Assembly: GCF_037975245.1 (NCBI RefSeq)
Contig: NC_092565.1
Span: 18,455,999 to 18,519,998 of the forward strand
Source of the DNA: Apostichopus japonicus
Lineage: Eukaryota; Echinodermata; Holothuroidea; Aspidochirotida; Stichopodidae
Length of the DNA stretch: 64,000 nt
Direction: 5' to 3'
Shown: positions 54,302 through 63,981 of the stretch, in pieces
How the letters are laid out: every line of letters begins with the position of its first letter
Numbering within the stretch: position 1 is the stretch's first letter
Notes under the pieces: model-generated
The model's database searches: none
Told to the model about the DNA's origin: nothing
The model's input: only the letters and a program-made list of their open reading frames with translations
Made by a program: the position numbers and the translations under genes

Positions 54302-54876
54302 AATAGAGAAGTCAAATAACAACCACAATATTTCCATCTTTTGTCAGTGTATGACAGAATTGTGCAACAAGTTTCCAGCACAAATTGTTTCTCATAAGTA
54401 GTAAACACAGACTGGTAATGGTATTCCTGTTAATGTACATCAGTCAACCACTGTTGAATAAGATTGCTTTAACTAAAGAAATATCTTATATACTGAAAGA
54501 ACCTTCGTAACATTTACACATCTTTTTAAGAAGTATATCCGACTCTTGTTAACCAAAAATATATGCCTCACCTAGCCTAGGCTTATACCTCTTCACCTAG
54601 TGTAATACTAATACTAGGCCTATGTCGCGAATCTGGGTAAGCACAAAAATGTAACGATAACGTCAGTGCAAAAACTTAGGCCTAGCTGGGAGATCGATGG
54701 GGATATTGCCTAAGTGTTTAAGTCAGCTTGACTACTTCAAAACGATAAATGAGAACACAGTATACATACAATTCTGAATTCCTCTTTATAAAAAGCAAAT
54801 TCCGAACAACTTCAGCTACATCACTAAGAAACAGCGGCTATAGGGGTGCTGTTCGAAGTACTCCAGAGTGAACAAT

Positions 54877-54891
54877 GTTTACCCTGCCAAC
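54877..54891 (-). promoter_or_regulatory. Possible RFX X-box-like site
   Basis: GTTGGCAGGGTAAAC on the minus strand is close to the bipartite X-box GTNRCC-N(0-3)-RGYAAC but off by a mismatch and an extra base. It lies about 2.2 kb upstream of the PACRGL ATG. RFX control is common for ciliary genes; this instance is weak. Confidence 0.2.
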
Positions 54892-55030
54892 GTGACCTTT
54901 TGACCTTCAATTCGGAGTCGCTTGTTGGGTAGCCATCGTTGACTTTCCAGTTAGTAAGATTCGATATACATGTATATATGTATGCTTTTATACGCTATTC
55001 ATTTATCCAAAAATATGTGTGGAAGGAGCA

Positions 55031-55077
55031 ATTACCACAGAAATACATCACCTGCGATGTATTTCTGTGGTAATTAC
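55031..55077. repeat. Perfect inverted repeat (19-bp arms)
   Basis: ATTACCACAGAAATACATC and its complement are separated by nine bases and would form a stable hairpin. It may be the core of a very small inverted-repeat element. Confidence 0.8.
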
Positions 55078-55210
55078 ATTGGCGCATGGGTAATAGTATA
55101 CAGTTAACGATAGCTAACATAATGCAATTGAGTATTAACTTGAACTTGAAGGGCACAAATGTAAATCTGTCAATGGATACTGATCACAAATCGGGTATAG
55201 ATAATTTTAG

Positions 55211-55225
55211 CCTTTGAAGAAGATA
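55211..55225 (+). ncRNA. Hammerhead-like repeat, copy C, 5' part
   Basis: TTGAAGAAGAT, corresponding to the CTGAAGA box and the start of helix II in the other copies. The rest of the motif continues at 55501 on the far side of the MITE. Confidence 0.4.
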
Positions 55226-55500
55226 CCCAGCAAACACAAAAACGTTTTTAAAACGTTATTAAAACGTTTCGTCTTTTGTTTTGATAACGTTATTTGTGGT
55301 GTAATGAATATGTCACGAAAACGTTTTCAGGCTATTATTTCAAAACATTTTTTCGTTAAAACATTAATATAACATTAATACAACATTAATATCTCATAAA
55401 AACGTTATGCCGACGTTTTTATAACACCACATTTAACGTTATAAAAACATATTTTATAGGCTCTTTTAAAATGTTATGATAACGTTTTGTGTTTGCTGGG
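55226..55500. mobile_element. 275-bp MITE with AACGTT-rich interior
   Basis: Ends CCCAGCAAACACAAAA and TTTTGTGTTTGCTGGG are a perfect 16-bp inverted repeat. The inside is full of AACGTT/AAAACGTTTT words. The left flank ends GAAGAAGATA and the right begins ATCCTGC, so it lies inside helix II of hammerhead-like copy C with an AT or ATN duplication. Confidence 0.85.
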
Positions 55501-55540
55501 ATCCTGCTAGGATCGAAAGGTCAGGCCAACTTACTTGGCA
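55501..55540 (+). ncRNA. Hammerhead-like repeat, copy C, 3' part
   Basis: ATCCTGCTAGGATCGAAAGG then TCAGGCCAACTTACTT: remainder of helix II, the GAAA strand and the same downstream sequence as copy A. Confidence 0.45.
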
Positions 55541-56058
55541 AAAAAATATGCTAAGCAGATCCACTTCCCACAAGAAGAAAGGACCAGGTAAATAGTTATA
55601 ACGATAACCCTTGTTACCCTATTATCTACAGATCGTATATTCTCTTACTATGAGACTCTAAGGGATATTCGGTTGGATGAAGTGAATGCTTAGCAAAAAT
55701 GCTGGAAATTGAGTCAGAATAGGGGGAAATCGTATGCGGCATCGCATTTACTATATGACGGAACGGATTGTTGTTTTGCATTTTTGAATATATTTTGTAA
55801 AAGAATACGGCAACAGCAGCGTCACATTTAATAATGTCATCATGCCAATTTAGCTGCAAAAGGTTTTACTTTTCTTTAATTATGATGTTGAAATCATGAT
55901 GCAAAGAGACGGGTGAAAATAACATTGCTACAAAGAAAGTCATATTTTGATGGAATTGGAAGTTGTATAAACATTCTAATTGTATCGTATTTTATGGATA
56001 AACCAAACTATAGCTGCTTCTCTACCGCAAAAAAAAAAACATGGTAAATATGAAAAAG
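55541..56058. other. Non-coding, no clear feature
   Basis: Unique A/T-rich sequence between hammerhead-like copies C and D. Confidence 0.45.
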
Positions 56059-56059
56059 T

Positions 56060-56137
56060 TAGAGGGCCTGACGTTTCGATCCTTACAGGATCTTCTGAGT
56101 TTACCTGCTAAGATGGAATCATTTGTCAGGCCCTCTA
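56060..56137 (-). ncRNA. Hammerhead-like repeat, copy D, closed by a 13-bp stem
   Basis: On the minus strand: outer arm TAGAGGGCCTGAC, then an intervening stretch, CAGAAGA, helix II GATCC-TGTAA-GGATC, GAAAC, and the closing arm GTCAGGCCCTCTA, a perfect complement of the outer arm. The order outer stem, loop, CUGANGA-like box, helix II, GAAA, outer stem is that of a type III hammerhead. The box has lost a base identity and no GUC/GUH cleavage triplet is seen at the stem junction. Confidence 0.45.
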
Positions 56138-56555
56138 TAGGAACGTACAACAACAAAAAATGGTTCCATTGACTTACACACTAAACTCGTCACTTAAAAG
56201 GTCGGCTACTGACAGCATATATAGATCATGTTTTCAACTGACACATATCCTAGGGCCCACCACATCATAGCTGAGGTCTTGGCCAGTTTCAAGGCAACTT
56301 TCCATATCATGATCGTTTAGATTTTGAGCTTGAAGAGGAGCAAGTTCAGCACACTGAACCCCAACCCTTCCATCTGCTCGTACGGCGGGAGTAATATCCA
56401 CATTTAACCAAAGGTTTTCTTGACTAGTGCTTTATATCATCTTCAATCCTCCTTATTTTCACACTATCTGTACCTTGATTTATGATCTTTCACATGAAGG
56501 CAGATAAAAACGACGTAAGCGACTGGAAATCTGCCGAAACAAACACTGCAGTAGG
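56138..56555. other. Non-coding, no clear feature
   Basis: Nothing recognised. The 8-bp target duplication of the next element is at 56548-56555. Confidence 0.4.
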
Positions 56556-56900
56556 CATAGGGTAGGAGCCCAATTTGATTTTTTTTGGGGGGGGGAGGGG
56601 GGGCTGTAACGACTGTAAATCTAACCAAAATTTTTCGCACGCTCATAGGCATGCATCGGTTATTACATCGCATGCCAATTACATACAAACATTTGCCGTG
56701 TTGGTACCCTTCCATATTGGTTATTTTTCGTTACAATAATAATGATAATTATAAATAAGTTTAACCATTGAAAAACACATCGCAATTTATTTTCTTTTAG
56801 TACGTGCCCGGAAAATTATTAGCATATTGCCCGAATTTTCACAAAAAAATATTTGGTTGGGGGCTGCAGTCCCCCCCCCCCCCCGCTTCCTACGCCTATG
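56556..56900. mobile_element. 345-bp hAT-like MITE with perfect 8-bp TSD
   Basis: CATAGGGTAGGAGCC at the left and CTTCCTACGCCTATG at the right, flanked on both sides by GCAGTAGG. The interior includes CCAAAATTTTTCGC and a G/C homopolymer block next to CTGCAG. The same family occurs at 59247-59690. Confidence 0.9.
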
Positions 56901-57236
56901 GCAGTAGGTCATTTTGCGCCATTTTTTTTACGTGCGGATGTACAAAATTTACTGTAATTGTGGCATGGTACCTTTATGCATTATTGTCTGCATGCTTGGA
57001 ACGATCTCGAAATCTAAGTACTGTATTACAGCATTTAGACCCTAGGAACACCATGCTGCTGCGATGGCCTGTTAGGTTGGTCGGGAAGCATTGCGCGTTG
57101 GTGTTTGCTGCAGGTCGTGTGAACTGCACCTATCAGATGCATTGTCATAATGGCATGGCCAAAAAAGCCAATTTGACTGGGTTGATGTTAAAATTAAGTT
57201 AAACCATGTCCACTAAGAGGCATATTGAGGCACGTA

Positions 57237-57450
57237 GCCAGGAATTTGCCAAGGGAGGGGCGAAAATATAGGCAACCTATCAGAGCCGTAGATATGTCAT
57301 TGCAAACTATCTAAGCGTAGCGCCACCATGGTTGGCGCGAAGCGTACAAGAACATTTTGGCTGAAAATGCCTCCCAGATCACTGGAAATGGCACTTCCCA
57401 GGCCTTGTAAGTTGCATCTTAGCATTTTCTCTTTTGAAATTACTAGGGAC
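57237..57450 (+). mobile_element. Core-family element fragment (copy C)
   Basis: Starts GGCACGTAGCCAGGAATTTG with CCAAGGGAGGGGCGAA, like the inverse of the 59147 end. It contains the core CTATCTAAGCGTAGCGCCAC, CATGGTTGGCGCGAAGCGTA and CCCAGGCCTTGTAAGTTGCA. The far end was not located. Confidence 0.7.
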
Positions 57451-58752
57451 ATCATAAAAACATTTTAATAAAATAATAAAAATATGCTCATTCATCTTTT
57501 TGCTCGCTAAGTAATCAAAATTTAGTTAGGATTAACTTTATCCTCATGGTTGCCTATGTTCGACTCCCCGCACAATCACTTTTTATAAATTTTACACTTT
57601 TATGGTGGGGTCTTGCATTACTGTAATTTTGACATATAGATGATTTGATTGCCCAGTCAATTTTCATTTCAAAAGATGAAGTCTGAGGAGCCGAACAGCT
57701 TCATTTGTCTGGTAGACTAAAATTTGGAGATTCAAACTATCAAGTTCATCAATTGTTGGGTGTTTAATCTTCACTCGGTTAAAAAAAAAAAAAAAATGTG
57801 GGGTGTGGTGGTCTGATCAACTTGTTCTATTATTACCTGCAGTAATTGACCAATGTAAACCACCACTTTTGTAAACCACCTAGACTAATCTTTTTGTAAT
57901 GTAAACCAATGTAAACCACCTAAACTAATCTTTTTGGTGAATTTTCATAGAATTACTCTCGAATACTCTAAAAAATATTCTCCCTTCCACAGCACTTTGA
58001 CTCAAAACCCAGAAAATATTTCTTAATCTACAGATGCTCATTTTTATTGTTACAACAAGACTCTAACAAGAAATTAAAGACATTGCTGAAGCTTTCACTA
58101 ATTTTTTTTCTTCATTTATTTGCATATAAATTCAAGGTCTTTTCTTATGAAAAAACAGAACAAGAAACATATTTATCATACACTGGCAGTTGTTTGACAC
58201 CTTTGTGAACAGTAACATCCAAGTGTGGCAGTATTCAGCTCATTGCACAAAACTTTATCAAAGATTCATTTGAATTTTAATCAGTAATTTTTTTTTTTCA
58301 AAGAACAAAAAACATGATACATATATGCTGACAAAGCACTTAAGAATAAAACAGCAAGGGAAACTAAACGAAAAAGAAGAAAAAAGGAAATGTTTCAATT
58401 ACCAAAGATGACCTTAGTTGGCTACACCTAGTGCACATTGCATCGAGTACATGGATGAAATAGGAAATACATCTTCTAAAATGCTTTGGTGAAAATATCA
58501 TTCATCCAAATTCTTTGCTTTTTTGTTTACTCTTGATATGTTTTTTTTGTGGCAGTTTCACATTTATTTATTTTTAAAATGTTTACTTAAACTCTTCAAA
58601 GCTTTGAAATTGCCTTTTTCAAGTAAAATATTGTCAATGTTGTGAGAAAAAAAGAATTAAAAATACATTGTAAACTGTGCTATCTACAATTTATTCAGTT
58701 TGTAACTTTTTCATCAGATGGCTTTATTCAAGAACACGAGGATACAATATCA
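57451..58752. other. Non-coding, no clear feature
   Basis: A/T-rich. GTAAACCACCTA(G/A)ACTAATCTTT is duplicated in tandem near 57870-57935. No gene was recognised. Confidence 0.45.
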
Positions 58753-59147
58753 GGTGCGTATCCAGGGGGGGGGCGTTGGGGGCGCGCGCCCCCCGGGTAA
58801 GGAAAAGAGGAGAGAAGAAAAAAGAGAAGAAAAAAAGGAAAAGGAGGGGGAAAAAAAGAAAAGGAGGAGAGGAAGGAAGGGAAAAGAAAAAGAAAAAAGA
58901 GAGAAAATGGAAAATCCGCCCCCCCCCCCGAGCAAATTTTCTTTATGACATCGCTAGTAATTTCAAAATAGACAATGCTTAGATGCAACTTACAAGGCCT
59001 GGGAAGTGTCATTTCCAGCGATCTGGGAGGCATTTTCGGCCAAAATTTTTCTTGTACGCTTCGCGCCAACCCATGATGGCGCTTCGCTTAGATAGTTTGC
59101 CTACAGGCTTCGCCCCTCCCTTGGCAATTACTCGCTACACGCCTGTT
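58753..59147 (-). mobile_element. Core-family element (copy D) with both ends
   Basis: CAGGTGCGTATCCAGG at the left and the complement of CAGGCGTGTAGCGAG at the right. The interior carries a purine-rich A/G stretch (58796-58915) and the core in inverse orientation at 58976-59095. No target duplication is legible. Confidence 0.7.
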
Positions 59148-59246
59148 CGAATTTGTAAAGCAAAGAGCAGATATAACATCATATCAGTGAGCATTGAAAT
59201 GCATGTTCCACGATGAACAGCCTCAAAAACTGTCTATGTGTGTAGT

Positions 59247-59690
59247 TAATAGGCGTAGGAGCCCAATTGGATTTGGGGGCTGTAATGACTTGCCCGAAAA
59301 AAAAGCCAAAATTTTTCGCGCGATTCGCGCGCGTTCAACGTATCGATGCCAATATCATATAAGCAAGCATCGCTCATTACAGTGCATGGCATCGTGTACC
59401 GCACGGTCCGTGAAAGTTGCACAGTATACCGCTGGATGCTATGTAAACAACCAAATGTCTTATGTAGATGGAGAAAAATCATACAGATCCATTTATGTCA
59501 AAACTCTCTTTTACAGTAGTAATGTCGGCCAAGCTTCGAACTTTATTTTAATTACCAAGGAGATCATTTTTAAGCTATTCATTGCTATTTATTTTTCTTT
59601 CAGTAGGTGCCCGAAAAAGATGGGGAAAAATTTGGTTGCGGGGGGGGGGGGGGGCTGCAGCCACCGCATCCTACGGGATCTACGCCTATG
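59247..59690. mobile_element. 444-bp hAT-like MITE, second copy, 8-bp TSD
   Basis: ATAGGCGTAGGAGCCC on the left and ATCTACGCCTATG on the right; TGTGTAGT flanks both sides (59239-59246 and 59691-59698). It shares GCCCAATT, the homopolymer plus CTGCAG block and CCAAAATTTTTCGCGC with 56556-56900, but carries about 100 bp more. Confidence 0.85.
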
Positions 59691-59698
59691 TGTGTAGT

Positions 59699-60214
59699 GT
59701 TCGCTTTCGATATACCTGATATCGGAAATATCTGCTATTTTTCATTTCCTTCAACCAAGTTTTATAATAGCCATTATAAGAGGTTTTAATATTTCTACAC
59801 CAATAAATTAACTCTGTCTGAATTTTCCAAAATTTCCTCACCAACATTCTTCATCATACTTTCCTCTACTCGTGCAACTTTGACCTGTCTGTTAGGGGAT
59901 CAAGGAGGTTTTTCTATATTGCTTGTCCATAGATTGAATTTTGTGCAACATTATGGGTATGTTTTCAAGTGATTTTATTCACGAGAAATGTGAATTTTCA
60001 AATTCTCAACAAATAATGGGCTTAAAACCTTGAAAAGTGGGGCTTTCGGATATTGTGGGCCGTGACGTAGAATCACCTACAAAAGCAATGATCCATAGGA
60101 CATGCAATGAGGTCGAACATGATGTGTGACTGGTGATAATCTTCAAAAAGGTTATGGATGGCAAAAACTTTTGGGAAATACTTGGTTCTCAGGCAAAAGT
60201 GTACATCTGGTTGG
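59699..60214. other. Non-coding, no clear feature
   Basis: Unique A/T-rich sequence between two transposon copies. Confidence 0.4.
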
Positions 60215-60364
60215 TCATTTTCAAGCCCGAGAAGTGCTATTTCCGGTGATCTGGGGGGTATAAAAACCAGAAATTTTCTTGTACGCTGCGCGCCAACCGA
60301 TGGTGGCGCTTCGCTTAGATAGTAATTCGCGCCCCCCGGGTTAGAAAATCCTGGATACGCGCCT
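60215..60364 (-). mobile_element. Core-family element end (copy E)
   Basis: Inverse core (ATTTTCTTGTACGCTGCGCG, CCAACCGATGGTGGCGCTTC, GCTTAGATAG), then CCCCCCGGGTTAG and the terminal CCTGGATACGCGCCTG. The last 16 bases mirror the start of the 58753 element (CAGGTGCGTATCCAGG). Confidence 0.7.
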
Positions 60365-61213
60365 GAATATACTGTGAATACATTACAGAGACAACATGGA
60401 AAGTTCATCATTCAATCAAAAGTCTGATATAATTTAGAAACAGTATTGTTTTTAAGTTTCAGATCTAGGCAATTTTATATGATATCGTCCATTTATGGTT
60501 TATCAACAGTTCAAAATGATTTTCAGGGTACATAAGAAAATAAGGAGGGAGGGCCGGGGGGGGGAGGGATTCTTAACTATAAATCTGGTTTCTTTTTAAA
60601 AACAAGTTAACTCCAAGTTGGACCTTTCTCTTACTGCTGAAGTAAGAACAGTTGTGATGGGAAGGTTTAAAGTTACACCACAAGTGGGAAGAAAAACCTG
60701 TCTGAAGGAAAGAACTCTCCATTTTAAAACAATATGGGCGGGGGGGGGAGGGGATTTCAAAGAGTACTGGATAGGGAGGGGATTTCCTATAACCTCCTCA
60801 AATTTCTAATTTATCCCAATCATTTAGTTGACAGGATGCTTCAAGTTTTTTTTATACCCGCCCTCGACTCTGGCACGATAGTCTCGTCCACTTCAATACA
60901 TTGCTACAAAGCTGACCAAATTATTCATGGAATAAATTACACTTGGATTTAAAAAGCTTAAAAAATTTAAAAAATAGCTTCTCGATCAAGGAAACGATGT
61001 ATCACAGAATACAATGAATTAAGATTTTATTAAACAGTAATTAAATTTACATCATTGGTAACAAATTTTTCAAGGTCGAAATCTCGGAATAATAAAAATC
61101 ACAGAAAACGTGATGTTAGAACGAAAGAAAATTTGGATTAAGAAAAGAAAAGAACAAACAACGAAACCAAAAGAAAAACAGAAGAAAACTGAAGGATGTG
61201 CCGATGGTCCTGT
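60365..61213. other. Presumed 3' UTR and downstream region of the PLCE1-like gene
   Basis: G-runs near 60557 and 60738; AATAAA on the minus strand at 61026-61031 is a candidate poly(A) signal. No other gene was recognised. Confidence 0.4.
61026..61031 (-). terminator. Candidate poly(A) signal of the PLCE1-like gene
   Basis: AATAAA on the minus strand, 183 bp past the stop codon. Confidence 0.4.
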
Positions 61214-61314
61214 TTACGAAGACTTCCATATCTTGAGTTTACTGACTTTGCGCACTTTGGAATCTGGTTTAATAATCCCCTCTGAGATTTCCCCCGTCAC
61301 TGAAACCTTCTTAG
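61214..61314 (-). CDS. PLCE1: PLCE1-like last exon
   Basis: Acceptor AATTTCAG; completes a split Ala codon, then KKVSVTGEISEGIIKPDSK and a Lys-rich end (KLKIWKSS) before TAA. It is identified by phase and splice sites and lacks a conserved domain. Confidence 0.55.
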
Positions 61315-63732
61315 CTGAAATTGAGATGCGGAGAAAATATGTTTACAAATAAAAAGAAGACAGTAACTAACTTCCGAAACAAAATAAATAATTTAATATT
61401 TAATTGACTGTGAACACCATTATTATTATCACCTCTTTGATGGAGTAAAGAAAATAGTGGAGTGGGCTAGAATAAATTTTGCATATGTGTTCTCAGAAAT
61501 AAAGTGTGATGTGCATATGAACCAACTCAAAGTCTCAAATTTTGTGGTGCTCCATGCTAGCAATTTCCTTGATGAAGAAGGAGGGGCATGAAGTGGAGAG
61601 AGAAGTGATGGTCCTGGGGGCCAAGAACCATAACAACTTCAATGGGTGAAAAATAAAACCTGGAAAGGGGCCTAGCAAGGAAGGTATTTATGGTCCTGTT
61701 GTCCCTCACCCCACCCCTACCCTCCAGGCCCCCCCAAAAAATAATAATCAAGTAACAGATAATGTAGTTTACTTTGTACTCAAGGTTTCAAATATTTATT
61801 TGTATTATAAAGGGGAACAATTGCTGCTTAGAAGTACAAAGAAACCCAGCCATAATAGCTCAAAATTTGAGTTTTTTTTTGTGTGTTTCACAACTAAACT
61901 AAATGATTCAAAACATATTAATACTGTTCTTTGTCACTACATAGGAATCTGCCTTCGATGGTTGAACCTAGCCCCCCCCCCACCCCCAACCCCCCTTTTG
62001 TTAACCTTTGAAACATTGCTATCTGTTTTGACTGGTTTGGGCCTATCTAAATATTTCAATTTTGGGACTTGGTCTGGGACCTTATTATGCTGTAGTGGTT
62101 TGAGTCACTAAATCCTCTTGAAAGGCTTGAAAAGTTGTATTTTTTTTGTAGGTCCTATCAATTGGTAGTAGATTGATGGTTCCACGACTCGTGTACTCAC
62201 CTTGGACGGCTGCTGATTGCATAATCTTCTGTTTTCTCTGCCGTAGACTTGTCACCCTCCGCAATTTAGAAGTTGAAGTACTCTTCTCCTGAAGGAGACC
62301 AAAATAGCAGTTCGATATTAAAGAAGTCTGTTTTCAATTAGACCTTTCTATCAAAGTATATATGTTCTCATTTCTATGGAAGAAAGTTCTATTTTACATA
62401 TCTCAGACTTTTGAATTAAATGTTATTCTTTTGATCATCAAGCATGAATTTAGTTTCCTGAATCCACTTTTTGACTACAATTTCAAGTTATTTTCTTGTT
62501 TTGTACGGTGTTGCTAACAATTCGTTGCTATTTTCCCAGAGGACTTTTTCATTTTTCCTTACACAGGATCGACCAGGTTCAAGAACACAAATGAAAGCCT
62601 TTTAGCGATTTAATTGACCCTTCAGACTATTTAACCTCTGTTAATTTCAGTACTGTCTTTACAAAGTGCTCACTTAGTATTGTCAAATTCTGTCAGGTTT
62701 ATTTCTTTTTCACATCTATATATATTTCTTTGTAAAATGTGTATTTATTTAAACAAATACACACACACAAAAAAGGAACACAGAATGACATCTCAATAGT
62801 AATCTACAATTTGAAAAAAAAAAACACTTTAAATTACATGTGAAGACATTCAACAAGCCATTAATTACACTTAATGAACCAGTAATTTCATTAACTAACA
62901 AAATAAACTGAAGACTTGAAAACAATAAAGAACTATGTTTTTCAAAACATTTATGATTATGAAAGCTTATTTTAAAGTTTAATAAAGCAGTCTTCACATA
63001 TTATGCATGAATGAATGACCGAATAATTAATATATACAAGTTGAATGCTTGTAAAAAAGCACAGATCTAGTTTTATTAAAACACCCTTCACTGCTTTACT
63101 TTAAGGCATTGATGACTCGCCCCAAACCGTGTGTGGCCATCTGAAAAAGTTAACTTTCTGTTGCTTGCAAGTGACGTTTTGTTTGTGTCGCTACAAAATG
63201 CAGACAGTAATGAAACGTGATACCTTGTTATCTTTAGCTGGACCTAAGATGTCCATCGCTGTATCGTTTATACACTGTGCTGTGGGTATTGACCACAGCT
63301 GTACGTACTGACTGTACACTAGTGTCTAATTACCAACGGTAGCAAGCTGTGTGTGTATTTCTTGGGATTGATGGTGGTGTCTAACACTTCTGTTACACCT
63401 CATTCGAAACTAGGTCAGATTACCGGCATTAGACGTTTCTTTTTGCCCGAGTCTTCACACCCTTTAATTACCCATATCATGCTTTATTCGACCACACTAG
63501 ACTGACGCACCTCGTTTTTATCTCGGACAGAGAACCTGCCGTTTATCCCCGCTGTGATCCATTGACTCTGTACGTCCCAGGGCTTCTCATCATCTCCCAT
63601 GATCCTCTGTATCAGCTTGTCCGAACTCTTGCGGGAAGTGTCCAAGTTAAGATTCTTTCCGTCCTTTGATTTCTCCTCGTAGAGTGAATACTGCTCTGGG
63701 TCGACGTCCAACATACCAGCTTTGGCTAAAAC
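61214..63732 (-). CDS. PLCE1: Phospholipase C epsilon-like, C-terminal RA domain (three exons; 5' end outside window)
   Basis: Complement join of 63511..63732, 62201..62288, 61214..61314; 136 residues then TAA, with phases 0 and 1 agreeing. PLC-epsilon cleaves phosphatidylinositol 4,5-bisphosphate, and its C-terminal RA2 domain binds GTP-loaded Ras/Rap. The exon starting VLAKAGMLDVDPEQYSLYEE has the spacing of human PLCE1 RA2: an aliphatic/LYEE strand, Lys/Asn/Thr-rich loop ending in SS, then the Q(S)-x-W with -GRFSVRDKNE- strand (human Q-S-K-W then -GKFILKLKEQ). As in human PLCE1, a short basic Ser-rich tail follows and the protein ends. The catalytic X/Y, C2 and RasGEF parts would lie beyond 64000. 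Other RA-domain proteins remain possible because RA sequences are weakly conserved. Confidence 0.65.
61315..62200 (-). other. PLCE1-like intron
   Basis: 886 bp, C/G-rich patches near 61600-61735 and 61970-61995, otherwise nothing recognised. Confidence 0.6.
62201..62288 (-). CDS. PLCE1: PLCE1-like penultimate exon
   Basis: EKSTSTSKLRRVTSLRQRKQ then KIMQSAAVQ and one base of a split codon. Acceptor CTTCAG, donor GTGAGT. Basic, Ser/Thr-rich. Confidence 0.6.
62289..63510 (-). other. PLCE1-like intron
   Basis: 1222 bp of A/T-rich sequence with no recognised repeat or gene. Confidence 0.65.
63511..63732 (-). CDS. PLCE1: PLCE1-like exon carrying the RA domain C-terminal half
   Basis: 74 codons in phase 0 from acceptor CTCCCAAG to AAC GAG / GTGCGT. 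It is the only exon here with a recognisable domain: QYSLYEE, DVQSQW and GRFSVRDKNE are the RA-fold strands. Confidence 0.75.
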
Positions 63733-63768
63733 CTTGGGAGAGGAAAGAGGAAACAGAACAAGACAAAG

Positions 63769-63981
63769 AGAGTGTTAGCTCAGTTGTTAACGCCGGTGCC
63801 TTTCAATCATAAGGTCCCGAATTCGAGTCACTCCAAGATTAATTGACAATTCATAATCATGGACGTTAAATACGAATCTAAGAGACTGACTTCGGACAGC
63901 TTGCGGCTTTGATAAGCCAATGATGGCTTCTTCGCGAGTTCCTGCTTGCAAAAGGATCTAAAATACATACATACATACATA
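63769..63981 (+). mobile_element. tRNA-headed SINE, copy 2
   Basis: Same head, body and (ATAC)n tail as 4433-4682. The B box is altered to GAATTCGAGTCACTCC and about 28 bp after the head are missing. It lies antisense in the PLCE1-like intron, starting 37 bp upstream of that exon's 3' splice site. Confidence 0.85.

Larger units (their letters stand above)
54302..55225. other. Presumed upstream region of PACRGL
   Basis: Could hold a 5'-UTR exon and promoter. An X-box-like word lies at 54877-54891. A short inverted repeat, ATTACCACAGAAATACATC with GATGTATTTCTGTGGTAAT, occurs at 55031-55077. Confidence 0.4.

Noticed and set aside
58677-59069. Lys/Glu/Arg-rich and Phe/Ser/Pro-rich frames
   Set aside because: They are the purine-rich filler inside a nonautonomous transposon, with no domain or splice context.
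59194-59697. 167-codon open frame
   Set aside because: It lies across the boundaries of an inverted-repeat MITE and shows no known motif.
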